A program made the translations under genes and the position numbers. This document shows positions 10,661-21,030 of a stretch of DNA of 64,000 nt, piece by piece. The number at the start of each line of letters is the position of its first letter. Position 1 is the first letter of the stretch. Below the pieces are notes generated by a model. It did no database searches. It saw only the letters and a list, made by a program, of their open reading frames with translations, and was not told the DNA's origin. This DNA comes from Takakia lepidozioides. Taxonomy: Eukaryota; Streptophyta; Takakiopsida; Takakiales; Takakiaceae. Location of the stretch: assembly GCA_030704615.1 (NCBI GenBank), contig CM060734.1, positions 21,700,001 through 21,764,000 on the forward strand, written 5' to 3'.

Positions 10661-11258
10661 TGTGGTAGCCAGGCTTCCTGAACGAGGGAGAAGGACGTCG
10701 GTGCACGTTTGAGGACAGACAATCCCTGCACAGCAACTCCCGAAGTTGAAGATTTCTCCAAAGAACGAGCAGCAATGGCCATAGTTACCAAAACGGCTGG
10801 TAGAGTTGTAACGACCATGCTTGCAAGATAGCATCTCGGATTTAACGAAACAGGTTCGGGATGAACTGACTCCCTTGTCATTCCTTCCAGGATTCTTGCT
10901 GTGAGTGAGATCTTCACATTCTATAAGGGAGGCCGGACGGAGTGGATCGTAGCCCAAGATATTTTCGTGCTGGGAGCTCAAAAATGTTGTTTATAGTGGA
11001 GAACTTAGAATTCGCAGGGAACCAGGGAACAGGGAACCAAGACGGATTATTGGAAATAGATTTTTCATTTGAATGACATATATTTTGTTTAAAGAGCCTG
11101 TTTGGCCATAACTTTGTCATACAAAGGCTGTTTGACCTCAAATTTGCGCGAGGACCTGCAGATTGTGGAAATCTACATATTCAGACCTGGTTTTAGTTTT
11201 TTGGACTCTGCTAAAAATCTATGGAATTTTTTTGAGTGTGAGTGTGTGGATGCTATGA

Positions 11259-12083
11259 AAGATCCACAATTCTGTTTCAGCTAGAACCTGTTGTGGTCTA
11301 CATGAGAGACAAGTTTGTGGATGTCCTCCTTGTATGGCTGGGGGCAATGAGGACGTAATTGAAGGGCAGGTCTCTTCTCTTAGCCTATGCACACACGGAG
11401 ACAAGATTTATGTTTCTCAAGGAACTCAGACTGATTTGAGTGGAGAGCAGTTGGACGAGTTGATTGCATACTGGGAGTCAGGCATTAGCAATAGACAACA
11501 AACTGTTGTAGTTGGCGTTGAGGGCCTCAATATTGTTTTGGCCAGTTAGAACTCTGTTGGAGCAAGCAGTTCTACAGCTGTAGGTGAAATACCAAAGTGG
11601 GTGAAAGCTAGGCTTGGAACACAGCCAAAGACAGCCTCAAGGACCAAGGTGTTCAGCCACAAGGCCGTGGTGTACTGGAGCAAAGGAGCAGGAGCTGCAC
11701 AAGTTTGTGCAATCAGACATGGTTGCAGCCGGATACGCTCTGCACAAGGCAACCACAAGCGAGGGTTCATTAGCAATGACAAGTTTGTTTTGCTTGAAGG
11801 AGATGCAGTCATTCGCAATGAGGACACCCGCAACCGTCTCAAAGCTTTCGAGTTGAGAGACTATCAGACCCTACCTTTGTTTTCTTTAGTGTTCAATGAG
11901 CGGGAGATAGGGGAGTATTGCTTTGTCTCTACCTGGCAGAAAGAGGAGGAGGGTTGGTTAGAGCGAGCTACTATAGCTTGGGACAAGGTTAGTGGCAGGT
12001 TTCTGGACATAGATATACCTCCTACACCTTACCATCATGCAGAGCGAGGCACTTTGAGAGAAGTCTGGCAGTTGATAGCATAG
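11259..12083 (+). pseudogene. Unrecognised extra ORF upstream of gag, one in-frame TAG
   Basis: One sense frame runs from after a TGA at 11256-11258 to the TAG... stop region ending at 12083, broken only by TAG at 11547-11549. The start has a cysteine/histidine cluster (CCGLHERQVCGCPPC near 11289-11333) that could bind zinc. The C-terminal 160 codons look strongly coding (EIGEYCFVSTWQKEEEGWLE, KVSGRFLDIDIPPTP). The position upstream of gag recalls the extra ORF1 of Ogre/Tat gypsy elements, but I see no homology to it. The reading could instead be a captured host exon. Confidence 0.55.
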
Positions 12084-12561
12084 ATCAGGATTAGATCTTG
12101 CTTGGGCGGGCTTCTATTCTTCCCCTCCATCTCTGTACTATTTTCATTACCTTGTACTCGTAGTTGCCAAAGCCTCTCTTGGTGGAGGCCAGTCAGTCCG
12201 GGGTTTTGGGCTGGGATATTCTGCAGGTCAGCACTGCAGATGGATTTTGGTGTGGGGGTGTTGATGTTTTGATTTCTTGTGTTTGGATCCCCCCCAACAC
12301 TTGCATGCTTGACTGTGCGCCATGTTGGTTTTGTGTGGGCGCTTGCTTTCATAGGGATTAGGCCGGATTTGATCACCGGTCAATCCTAGAGTATGTTGTC
12401 GGTGGTGAGGCTGGAGTGATGACCAGCAAGACCACCAGTGTTTCTTCTATGGTGAGACTGGGTTGATGACCAGCCAACCATAGGAGTTCTTGCGGTGGAT
12501 GCAGGTGCAGGTGCCCTGAGCCACTGGGATATGACCCTTAAACTGCAACAGGTGCCTACCC

Positions 12562-14340
12562 GTGTCACTATTAGAATTAGTAATAGAGCCTTATAGTGTC
12601 ACGTGGGGGAGGTGCACATTTGTGAGTGTCATCACGGAGTTACCCAGGGGTTCTGAGGGGAGTACGGCTACAGGCAGTAGAAGTGAGAGTGGGTTCACCA
12701 GACGAGGTGTTCGTTTCAGACCACCTTCACCTCCACCCTCAACTAGTGCAGAGTCAGACACAGACTCGGAGGCTTCATCAACAGGTGTGCAGTTTCATTC
12801 GCCATTGTTGTGGGATGACATGGAGGAGATGTATGGAGCTACCAAGGGGCCTTGTAGGTACTCTGGAGCTGTGGGCACAATCGAGTTGGATGACTTTATC
12901 CAGGAGTTCGACAGCTGGTGTGATTTGCAGCAGATGCGCAATCCACAACTATTCACCCCATTCATGGCGTGGAAGGGACTATTCCAGCATTTGGAAGGCC
13001 CGCCTATGGATGATTACCACGAGTTCAGGCGAGGACATGAAGCAGAGATTGAGGAGTGGAGGATGTATTGGTCACCTGACTACGTCTCCATTACTCGAGG
13101 CACGATGCGACCAGTAGCTGCATCAGTACCAATATCTCCCACTGCCAGCACTAGTAGTGGAGCAAGTAGTGCCGGTACTTCTGCAGGTGGTACCAGTTCA
13201 AAAGGTGCTACTACTCCTCCTGCCACGACTACAACACATGTGCCTAGACTCAACCCGGTGGTGGAGTTCTTCTAGGAGTTACGGAGGAACTACCAAGGTG
13301 TACGGACAGAGAAGCTGCGAAGTTTGCAAGACTTCCAGCGCAAACCCAGTGAGAGCCTGCGAGAGGCGTACACTCGTATGAGGCGCTTGATAAGTGTGAC
13401 CCAAGGGGTTACTGAAGCTCAGGCAATCCAATTTTGGTATGGAATTCTGGACAAGGAGCTCAAGAGAAGGGTGCGAGATGCAACCCTGTTACAAGCAGCC
13501 CAACCCACATTAGCAGATGTGTTTTTGCTGGCTGAGCGGATTGAGCTCAACATGGTGGAGGAGCGAGTTGTTACCATTGGATTTGGCAAGGACATGCCTG
13601 CACGAGGCGCAGCTGCCAGCCCATAGGCACAATGGACTGCCCAACAGCGTGGTCAGGGGGGCAAGGTTTCCCAACCCAAGTTCCATGGAGCTTACAGGGG
13701 ACCTCAGATGCAGATGCCCGTGGCATCTTTTGCAGGCCAACAACAACCAGGGGTGATATGTTGGACATGTGGAGGACCCCATGTCAAGAGAGATTGCCCA
13801 GAGAGTGGCAGAAGGCCGGCACAAGCACAGCCTGCACAGTTGCAGTGTGGGCATTGTGGCAAGTATGGGCATGGAGATGCCCAGTGTTATGACTTGCATC
13901 CTGAGTTGCGCCCAGGCCAGTTCCAAGGGAACAATGGTGGCCGGGGGCAAGGTGGACCAGCCCAGAGAGGACGAGGTGGTCGGGCACGAGGTGCAGGCCA
14001 AGGGCAAGCTCAACATGGCCAAGGACGCGGTGGTCAGGGTATTGACCAAGGCATGGCCAACCGGCTTCAGCAGCTAGAGCAGAGGCTCGTTGCAATGGCT
14101 ATAGCTCAGGCGGTACCAGCTCCCAGGCGGGATGGTCCACCTCCTGCTCATGAGGGAGGAGATATAGGAGGCATGGGATTCACGTGCGGAGCAGCACTAC
14201 CATTAGTGCAGGTGGAGTCTGCTACGGCCGTGACTCGAGGAGCAGCACGAGTTCCTGAGCCACGAGGTGCAGAGGTGGAATTGGATCCACAGCGTGGGGA
14301 GGCAAGCCGTCAGGCAAGGCTTCCTCAGTCATTCACATTG
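12562..14340 (+). pseudogene. gag: Gag polyprotein region with two zinc knuckles
   Basis: Gag forms the particle that packages element RNA. The capsid-like part (DDFIQEFDSWCDLQQM, then LRSLQDFQRKPSESLREAYT and AIQFWYGILDKELKRRV) matches the retrotransposon Gag domain. Two nucleic-acid-binding knuckles follow: CWTCGGPHVKRDC (CX2CX3HX4C) near 13761 and CGHCGKYGHGDAQC (CX2CX4HX4C) near 13849. After these comes a low-complexity RGQG-rich stretch. TAG at 13273-13275 and 13624-13626 interrupt the frame where glutamine fits (VVEFF*ELRRNY, AASP*AQWTAQQ). The true start is unclear, since an in-frame TGA lies at 12529-12531. Confidence 0.85.
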
Positions 14341-15416
14341 ACGGAGACTGTGTCGACGCCATCCATGGCACCTAGTTCTCGCCCGACTGTTACCGAGGCG
14401 GAGGTTACTATGCCATTGGGGAGAGCTACACGTGCAGCACTGACACCTGCTACCAAGGCTAGTGCAGCTGGTGTGTTATTGGGGGCAGCCACCTCTGTGT
14501 GTCAAGCCCCACTGTTCTCGGCAATCATAATTGCGACGCCGGGGGTAAGGCCAGCTGCAGTATTCAGACTAGCAGCAACACTCTGTGAGAGTGAGGAGGT
14601 CACTTCATCTTCTGCGGAGTTACTGGAAGGTGTAGTGGCAGAGGGATCCTCAGATTTGAGGGTCAAGACTGCCACGGCTGCGCCATGGCAAGCTGCAGCT
14701 GCCAGGTTGACGGAACTGCCAGCTAGGCCAGCCTTTGAGCGCGCCATGGTGACACCTGGAGTTGTCTTGTTAGACAACCAGGATGGCATTTTCTCTTTGA
14801 GTGGACCGGCAGGCAAGAAGTACCGGCCACTGTGGGTCTTGTTGGACTCGGGAGCTCAGCCACTGATGTTGGGCAGAGCTGCTATTGCAGGTTTGGGCCT
14901 CATATAGGTGGATATGGAGCCTTGTCCTTTCCAGATACAGACATCTCTGGGAGGATCAGAGGATCAGAGGCTCGGGGCATGACACGGCGTGAGTTGGCCA
15001 TTGGACTACAAGCAGATCATCCTGTAGATGGCTCAGTGATGCGAGCCAAGGCCATTGTGACAAACACGGTCTCTTACAATGTCCTCGTTGGTGGGGCAGT
15101 GTTATATCCCATGGGCTTCACCCTGGACTTTTGGGAGGAGTCTGCATCCTACAGGCCTGGATGGCAGTCAGGGGATGGTTGTTGTGCACAGCTCCCTGTG
15201 ACATTCATTGGGGGTATTGCGGCTGCCCAACGGGGCAAGATGCCAACACTAGCCGCCTTTACAGCTGCAGTTAGTTGACCTGGAGAGTTGCTGGAGGGCA
15301 ATGCCCATGCAGAGGATGTACCACCTCCAGCAGAGCAGGATGACATGCATGGTATGGCGGAGTTGCCTGCCATGGTTGCTCACACTCCATTGTGGGGTAC
15401 GAGCAAAGATTTGTAG
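14341..15416 (+). pseudogene. Aspartic protease region
   Basis: The retroviral-type protease that processes the polyprotein is marked by LLDSGAQPLMLG (DSGA at about 14846-14857). Its C-terminal half continues as SYNVLVGGAVLYPMGFTLDF near 15073-15132. TAG at 14905-14907 interrupts it where glutamine fits. An 8-bp tandem duplication (GGATCAGA) near 14955-14970 shifts the frame. Further stops are TGA at 15276-15278 (arginine CGA would fit) and TAG at 15414-15416. The stretch between 15280 and 15416 is a linker to the methyltransferase. Confidence 0.8.
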
Positions 15417-16811
15417 CAGGCTGCTGATGGACGGGTGCAACAAGCTTGGGTAGAAGCTTTCGTACCGTCAGGAGAGGAGGAGAGTGCGGTGATTGCACCA
15501 GGACCACCCCAATTGTCGCCATTGGACACCACACCTCTTGTGTGGCAGTGCCCGGATGAAGGCATATGCCTTCTGGACTTGTTTGGCGGGATCAGCACTG
15601 GATTGGCTGCAGTGCTGCAGACAGGTGTACGAGTTCAACGTTACCTATATGTGGAGAGGGATGAGACTGCACGACGCGTCTCACTGCGCCATGTTGATCA
15701 GTTGGTACAGCAGTACCATGTTTTGTTGCCAATGTCTGCAGTTCGTGGATACCAACAAGCCTTGCCAGCAGACATTTCGTTGTTGGGGGCGCAGGATTTG
15801 GAGCAGGTTGGCTCCATTGATCTGGTAGTGGCAGGTTGGCCCTGCCAAGGGCATTCATCAGCCGGGCATGGCAATGGATTGCGAGATTCGAGGACGGGTC
15901 TGTTTTGGGAGATGATGCGGGTTTTGCGCCACTTGCAGCTTCATCAAGCTGTATCTCCAGCATACATCTTGGAGAATGTGCCACTGATGGGTGATTCTCG
16001 GGCCAGGGTGATGGCCAGTGTGCATCAAGTCCGGTCGTGGCTTGGGTCAGCAGTGTTGCTGGATGCAGCTGTAGTGGGGTCACGGGCTCATCGTCCACGG
16101 CTTTGGTGGACTAACTTGATGCCACCCGCACTGCTCAAGCGTGCATTTGATGGGGTGCAGCGGCCAGCACACCTCACCGTGGATGGCATTTTGGACACAG
16201 GGAGGCAGTCTCAACGTGTGAGACATGATGACCATTCGCCTTTGGCAGTGGTCAACAGGATGGGTCAACCACGAGCAGCATTACCTACACTGCTCAGCTT
16301 CCCAGGATCCCATGCTTTTCGGGATGGTGGACCTGGCCTCTTGTGGGATAGCCAGTTGCAACAGTTAGTGGAGCCTAATGCCAACGAGCGAGAGTGGGCT
16401 ATGGGATTTTCCACTGGGACCACGGCGGTGCCTTCTCTTTCTGAGGCATCACGTCGTCAGGTGTTGGGGCAAGCAATGGATCTCAATTGCTTGACCTGGA
16501 TTATCAGCTTGGCTATGGCTGAGCAACGTAGAGTGCGGAGTGCACTTCCCTTGACGGTCTCTCTGCCTACCGAGACGGTACAGGCAGCGAGTGGGGGTGA
16601 GCCGGTGAGGACCACGGGGTGTAGACATCCATGGCACACGTGGGAGGTGCTCGAGGTTCAGAGGGAGTTGGCAGCCAAGGCAGCTGTGATGGATGAGGTT
16701 GGGGATTCTTCTCGGGATGAGGAGGTTCTCAATGATGAGATGATGGGGCAGGATGAGGCCTTGTCATTGATTGAGCAGGAAGGGAGTACTGCTCAAAAGG
16801 TTGCAGCATAG
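15417..16811 (+). CDS. Cytosine-C5 DNA methyltransferase domain of the gypsy polyprotein
   Basis: The domain transfers a methyl group from S-adenosylmethionine to cytosine C5 in DNA. Counting from residue 1 at 15435, the conserved motifs appear in order: motif I LLDLFGGISTGL (46-57), motif II YVERDETAR (72-80), motif IV AGWPCQGHSSAGHG with catalytic cysteine 137, motif VI YILENVP (177-183), motif VIII SRAHRPRLWWTN (216-227), a short target-recognition region, motif IX-like EREWAMGF (318-325) and motif X GQAMDLNCLTWI (345-356). Motif VIII and the C-terminus recall the Dnmt3/DRM group. All signature residues are present and no stop lies inside the domain. It is in frame with protease upstream and with RT downstream, across TAG at 16809-16811. 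Placement between protease and RT shows it is part of the element and not a neighbouring gene. Confidence 0.9.
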   Translation, partial: QAADGRVQQAWVEAFVPSGEEESAVIAPGPPQLSPLDTTPLVWQCPDEGICLLDLFGGISTGLAAVLQTGVRVQRYLYVERDETARRVSLRHVDQLVQQYHVLLPMSAVRGYQQALPADISLLGAQDLEQVGSIDLVVAGWPCQGHSSAGHGNGLRDSRTGLFWEMMRVLRHLQLHQAVSPAYILENVPLMGDSRARVMASVHQVRSWLGSAVLLDAAVVGSRAHRPRLWWTNLMPPALLKRAFDGVQRPAHLTVDGILDTGRQSQRVRHDDHSPLAVVNRMGQPRAALPTLLSFPGSHAFRDGGPGLLWDSQLQQLVEPNANEREWAMGFSTGTTAVPSLSEASRRQVLGQAMDLNCLTWIISLAMAEQRRVRSALPLTVSLPTETVQAASGGEPVRTTGCRHPWHTWEVLEVQRELAAKAAVMDEVGDSSRDEEVLNDEMMGQDEALSLIEQEGSTAQKVAA

Positions 16812-18310
16812 CAACCACGGGACGCGTCTTCTACCTCTAAGCCCACTAGACTTAAGGTCGCAGTTACGGAGGACAATTGGGAGCCTGACATTGGACCCAT
16901 TGTCACCGGAGGAGAGAGACAATGTATACGGCGGTTCCTGAGGGCTTATAGGAATTGCTTTGCCTTCAGTTTGAAGGACTTAGGAGCATTGAAGGGTCAA
17001 GAGATCCGTATTGAGTTGGCCACTGACACGCCAATCTTTCGGAGACCCTATAGATACAGTGACATGGAGAGGTCTTTGATTCAGATGAGGACTCAAGATC
17101 TCTGGGAGGCAGGTTTGGTGGAGCTCTCTGGTGGAGAATATGCTTCAGCCACAGTGATGCCAGCCAAGAAGGATGTCTATGGCAATTGGACGGAGAGACG
17201 TATGTGCGGTGATTACTGGCCTGTAAATCGTCAGACCAAGTCCGATAGGTATGCCATGCCGACACCAAAGGAGATCTTTGATGCCATAGGGCATTCCAAG
17301 GTCTTTAGCACGTTGGATTTACGATCCGGATATCACCAGTTGCCGATCAAGGAGGCGGATAAGCAAAAGACGGCATTCTGGGGGATCAATGAGCACGGGA
17401 AGGATTGCCTATACCAATGGCGGTTCTTACCATTTGGGCTTAAAAATGCTCCCGCTGAGTTTCAAAGAGTCATGGACAAGATTCTAGCAGGGGTGGAGTT
17501 TGCTCGGTGCTACATAGATGACATCATCATCTTTAGTGCTATGGTGGAGGAGCATGAGAGACACCTTCAGGGGGTATTTGAGCGCTTGAGGACGCACGGA
17601 TTGAAGTTACATCCGGGCAAGTGCAAGTTTTTCCACAACCAGATTGAGTATTTGGGTCACATGATATATCCTGGAGGATTGGGGGTACAGCAGACTAAGG
17701 TAGAGTCCATTGCACAGGTTCCACGCCCCACGGATGTGAGCCGAGTTCGAGCTTTCATGGGGTTAGCAAACTATTACAGACGGTTTGTTAAGGGATTTAG
17801 TGCCATTGCAAAGGCTCTAACCAAGCTGACCAAGGTGGACCAGGAGTGGCAGTGGGAAGATGAGCAAAAACAAGATTTTCAAGAGCTCAAGGCGAGGTTG
17901 ACCTCGGCGCCCATCTTGAGACGACCTATCAGGGGGCGTCATTTTCAGCTGCATACAGATTGGAGCATGCTGGGGCTTGGAGCGGTGCTCACATAGGTGG
18001 TTGATGAGGGAAGAGAGTTCGTAGTGGCTTATGCTAGCCGCTCGAACAATGCTGCAGAGTCTAAGTATAGCTCATATGAGGGAGAATGCTTGGTTGCAGT
18101 GTGGGCCGTGGCACACTTCAGGTGCTATCTATACGGCAATCTCTTCACTCTTGTCATGGATCACCAACCACTCAAGTGGTTGATGGAGTCAAACAAGCTT
18201 ACGGGGAAGCTTGCACGGTGGGCACTCATCCTTCAAGAGTATGACTTTCAGGTGGTGCATCGACCGGGTTTGGTCAATCGCAATGCAGATGGGTTGAGTC
18301 ACAATCCATG
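16812..18310 (+). pseudogene. pol: Reverse transcriptase and RNase H
   Basis: These domains copy the element RNA into DNA and remove the RNA strand. RT shows FSTLDLRSGYHQLPI (motif A), LPFGLKNAPAEFQRVMD (motif B) and YIDDIIIFS (motif C; near 17511-17537), then LGHMIYPGG and the connection region. RNase H begins FQLHTDWSMLGLGAVLT, continues SKYSSYEGECLVAVWAV and VMDHQPLKWL, and keeps the expected acidic residues. TAG at 17994-17996 falls inside RNase H, where glutamine fits (GAVLT*VVDEGREF). Apart from this stop and the one at 16809 the frame is intact. Confidence 0.9.
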
Positions 18311-19794
18311 CACGAGCCAGCAGGATGACACTGGAGCTCGGTGGCATGGTGAGACGGACGAGGAGATGGTGCCCGGATGGCATGCATCTGCATTTCTGTG
18401 TATCTTGGCAGCGGAAGGCCAGGTTGGACCTGCAACAGGGATGACTATAGATGGAGTGTCTGAGGACCCTGAGGCCAGCAATGAGCAAGGTGGCGCCAAA
18501 GATATACATGAGGATTCAATTGTGTTGGACTACCTCCGCACTGGAGACACTGCAGCCACTGTGACTGCCAAGGAGAGGGATCAGATCCTACAACGAGCCA
18601 AGAGGTTCAAGTGGGAGGGGACACACCTGCTCCGAGTGTGGGAGGATGGTCGAGTGAGGATTGTGCCTCACCCAACACAGCGGGCACGGTTAGTGCGGCA
18701 TGCCCATGAGGAGTTGGGGCATTTTGGGATACGACGCACTCATAGTCTACTACAGGGGCAGTATTGGTGGCGTGGTATGCACACAGAGGTGCAACAATTT
18801 GTGGCTAGGTGCATGGTGTGTGACAGGGTGCGTGCTTCATTCAATGCCCCTACTCCACAATTGCACCATCTTCTGATCATGGGATTGGGCTACAGGTGGA
18901 GTCTTGACTTCGCAGGGCCATTGCCACTGACCATGCGTCACAACAAGTACGTGTTGGTGATGGTGGAGCACTTCTCCAAGTGGATTGAGTTGGTTCCATT
19001 GCCTGTGAGGCTAGTGAGGGAGCTGCGTATGCATTCTTGGATTGTGTGCTTAGCCGATTTGGTGCTCCAACTGAGGTACTCACGGACCAAGGGAGAGAGT
19101 TCTTGGGGGAGTTTCAGGCTTTGTGTGACAAGGCCTTGATAGACCACCGCACCACTTCTCGGGATCATCATGAGGCCGATGGCTTGGCAGAGAGAGTTGT
19201 TCAGATAGTAAAGAGGGATTTGTGCAAGTATGGCTTGCAGAAGGGACACCTAGGAGATTGGGACCTTCAGTTACCCTGGTTAGCCATGGGCTACAGGTTC
19301 AGCAAGCAAGCATCACTTGCCTCCTTCTCACCATACTTTCTTCTCTTTGGCCGAGAGCCGGATTTGCCTGCATCCATTTGCAGAGAAGCTGCTGCAGTTC
19401 TTAACCTTGACGATCCGGACGTGTGGGCACGTGCATGTGAGCAGCGTGCAGAGTTGTTCAAGAATGTCATGCCCATGGCTTTCGAAAACCTTGCCATCGC
19501 ACAACACCGTGATACGTTGAGGTATGCTACCATACGTGGTGGGGGCTATCGTCCTGGGGTTCGGAGATTCAACCCTGGTGACTATGTTTACCTGCAGCAG
19601 ACTGCTCCTACGACCTTGGATGTGACTGCAGGACGTGTTATTTTGAGGATTCGAGAGGTTTTGCCCTCAGGCATCTTGGTCTTGAAGGGTCGGGATGGCA
19701 TAACTTGGAAGGACCATGTGCGTAATTGTGTGTCATGTCACCTTCCGAATGTCGATGGCAGGATTGACCCAAACCTGGCACTGGTATCTGCAGG
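18311..19794 (+). pseudogene. Integrase with C-terminal GPY/F-like region
   Basis: Integrase inserts the cDNA. The zinc-binding part reads HAHEELGHFG...CMVCDR (near 18700-18825). The DDE core shows RWSLDFAGPLP, VLTDQGREF and GLAERVVQ. The frame is lost near 19005, within the stretch after ELVPLP, and resumes one frame over before 19040. The related copy at 59784-60465 retains ELVPLPDKASEG at this place, which points to a small deletion here. A basic GPY/F-like segment follows (GVRRFNPGDYVYLQQ, near 19557). No chromodomain is present; a PHD finger takes that place. Confidence 0.85.
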
Positions 19795-19945
19795 TTTGAG
19801 GTGCATGTTGTGTGGGTCTGCTAGAGGGGCAGCCACCATGCTGGTGTGTGATCGATGCTCTAGAGGTTGGCATATGGGCTGCTTGACTCCACCTCTTGAG
19901 ATGGTTCCGGATGGGGATTGGTTATGTCCACATTGCATTGGATAG
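19795..19945 (+). CDS. PHD zinc finger at the integrase C-terminus
   Basis: The last 50 residues form a C4HC3 PHD finger: CMLC, then LVCDRC, SRGWHMGC, PPLEMVPDGDWLCPHC and the stop. Spacing (CX2C, CX2C, HX2C, CX2C) and the tryptophan before the last pair match the family, which commonly reads histone H3 tails. It is in frame with integrase after the shift near 19005 and ends the polyprotein. By analogy with the chromodomain of chromoviruses it may steer integration to particular chromatin; that is inference. Confidence 0.9.
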
Positions 19946-20191
19946 TGGGAGTGGATACAACCATGGAGGGCTAACAAGAAACGCAAGGCCAAGCTACTAG
20001 GGGACCTTGAACACACGAGGTCTTGACTCAAGTTCATAGATTGCAAGACGGCAACTAACGATGGGGCTACTCTTGTACCCGGCCTCTTGGTCTATAGAGT
20101 TTGAGTACAACAGGGACAGTGATAGAGGACTTAGTATGGCTGTGGCTATTACATCTTGTAGCTATCTGGAGGTAGAGGGACCTATCCACCA
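19946..20191 (+). other. 3' untranslated part of the gypsy element
   Basis: The stretch has no coding character. It is homologous to the reverse complement of 23281-23465, the equivalent part of a diverged family member. Confidence 0.6.
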
Positions 20192-20205
20192 GCTAGGGGG
20201 GCGAT
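20192..20205 (+). promoter_or_regulatory. Polypurine tract
   Basis: CTAGGGGGGCGA lies immediately before the TG of the 3' LTR and is kept in the minus-strand family member near 23281-23295. It is the expected primer site for plus-strand DNA synthesis. Confidence 0.75.
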
Positions 20206-20731
20206 TGTGGCAGACTACTTTATTGTGCATATATGTGTGGTGTGGTTTGGACAGCGCTGTAGTTATGTAGCGATACGTCTGCGCACGACAGCTGTCAAGT
20301 TAAATAAGCACAGTGTGAAAACAACTAGAATAAAGCTAGTTATTTGTATTTAACACTTGGATTTAGGTCAAGTGTTAAATCAGGTATCAAGTTTAGTTTG
20401 ACACCTGAACCGCCTTATCTTCACGAGAGCGGCAGTCGCGCAGCTCATCTCTCGCGAGTTGAGCCTACGCGACCGAGCTCCTGCATTGTTTAGGACTGAG
20501 TGTGCTTATGATGGGAGTATAGGTTGTTGTGGGGTGGAGTCCCCATAGCTTGGGGTGCCCCTGGCTCGACTTCTGTTTTAACGAGTGATAGCGATGGATT
20601 TCATGTTGTTTCTGGTGTGAACAATATGTCTCTTAGCTTGTTCTATTGTGGCAGACTACTTTATTGTGCATATATGTGTGGTGTGGTTTGGACAGCGATG
20701 TAGTTATGTAGCGATATGTATGCGCACGACA
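20206..20731 (+). repeat. 3' LTR with terminal direct repeats (X-Y-X)
   Basis: The LTR starts TGTGGCAG after the polypurine tract and ends GCGCACGACA. It consists of an 85-bp block X (20206-20290), the bases GC, a 354-bp block Y (20293-20646) and a second X (20647-20731). Y matches 8825-9178. The two X copies differ at only a few sites. The minus-strand family member at 22599-23280 has the same plan with 176-bp X copies, so the layout is ancestral to the family and not a local accident. Confidence 0.7.
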
Positions 20732-20735
20732 TCTT

Positions 20736-21030
20736 GTTTGTGATGATAGCCGTAAGAGAACAAGGCGATGTGAGGTGTATGGCTTTAAAGCATTTATGTA
20801 TAGAGGTGATGGGGAGTTTAAAATTGTTTTGAAGCGCAAAGATGCTCGCATTATGGATGCCGCCTCTGATGCCGGTAGTGATGACGATAAGTGGGCCTGG
20901 CGGATGACCAAGATGAGTGGTGCGTATTTCTGTCATTTTTCGAGAGTGGAGGTGTCGGGAAAGCGGTCATGGCAATAGGTGAATTCAATGAAGTGTATGG
21001 TGAGTGCTTGGGTCGAGTCGATGGGTGGGG
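20736..21030. other. Flanking sequence, short open frame only
   Basis: A 67-codon frame (20775-20978, including DAASDAGSDDDKWAWRMTK) lies just outside the 3' LTR. It is not recognised and may be a fragment of an interrupted gene. Confidence 0.25.

Larger units (their letters stand above)
8825..20731 (+). mobile_element. Ty3/gypsy retrotransposon encoding a DNA methyltransferase and a PHD finger
   Basis: In order the element holds an LTR-like block (8825-9178), a long upstream region with an antisense B-box pseudogene and an extra sense ORF, gag with two zinc knuckles, an aspartic protease, a cytosine-C5 methyltransferase, RT, RNase H, integrase, a PHD finger, a polypurine tract and the 3' LTR. 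RT before integrase makes it Ty3/gypsy. From 12562 to about 19000 the polyprotein stays in one frame apart from an 8-bp duplication near 14960, and it is interrupted by six TAG and one TGA. A further frameshift lies near 19005. The left boundary is uncertain because the 8825 block matches only the middle of the 3' LTR. Confidence 0.85.

Noticed and set aside
15417-16811. Methyltransferase as an independent host gene beside the retroelement
   Set aside because: It shares one frame with protease and RT without an intron, promoter-like gap or own start. The neighbouring domains are at normal distances.
15417-16811. DIRS-type element, since DIRS elements also carry a methyltransferase
   Set aside because: Those encode an adenine-type methyltransferase and a tyrosine recombinase. 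Here the motifs are of the cytosine-C5 type and a DDE integrase is present.
12562-18000. TAG reassigned to glutamine (non-standard genetic code), as in some ulvophyte algae
   Set aside because: One TGA, frameshifts and an 8-bp duplication show that this copy is decaying. Stops of all kinds are found in neighbouring elements, and TNP2 ends normally at a TAG. CHG/CG deamination explains the pattern without a code change.
8821-20735. TCTT as a firm target-site duplication of the gypsy element
   Set aside because: Four bases can match by chance, and the 5' LTR-like block lacks the outer repeats of the 3' LTR, so the left border is not proven.
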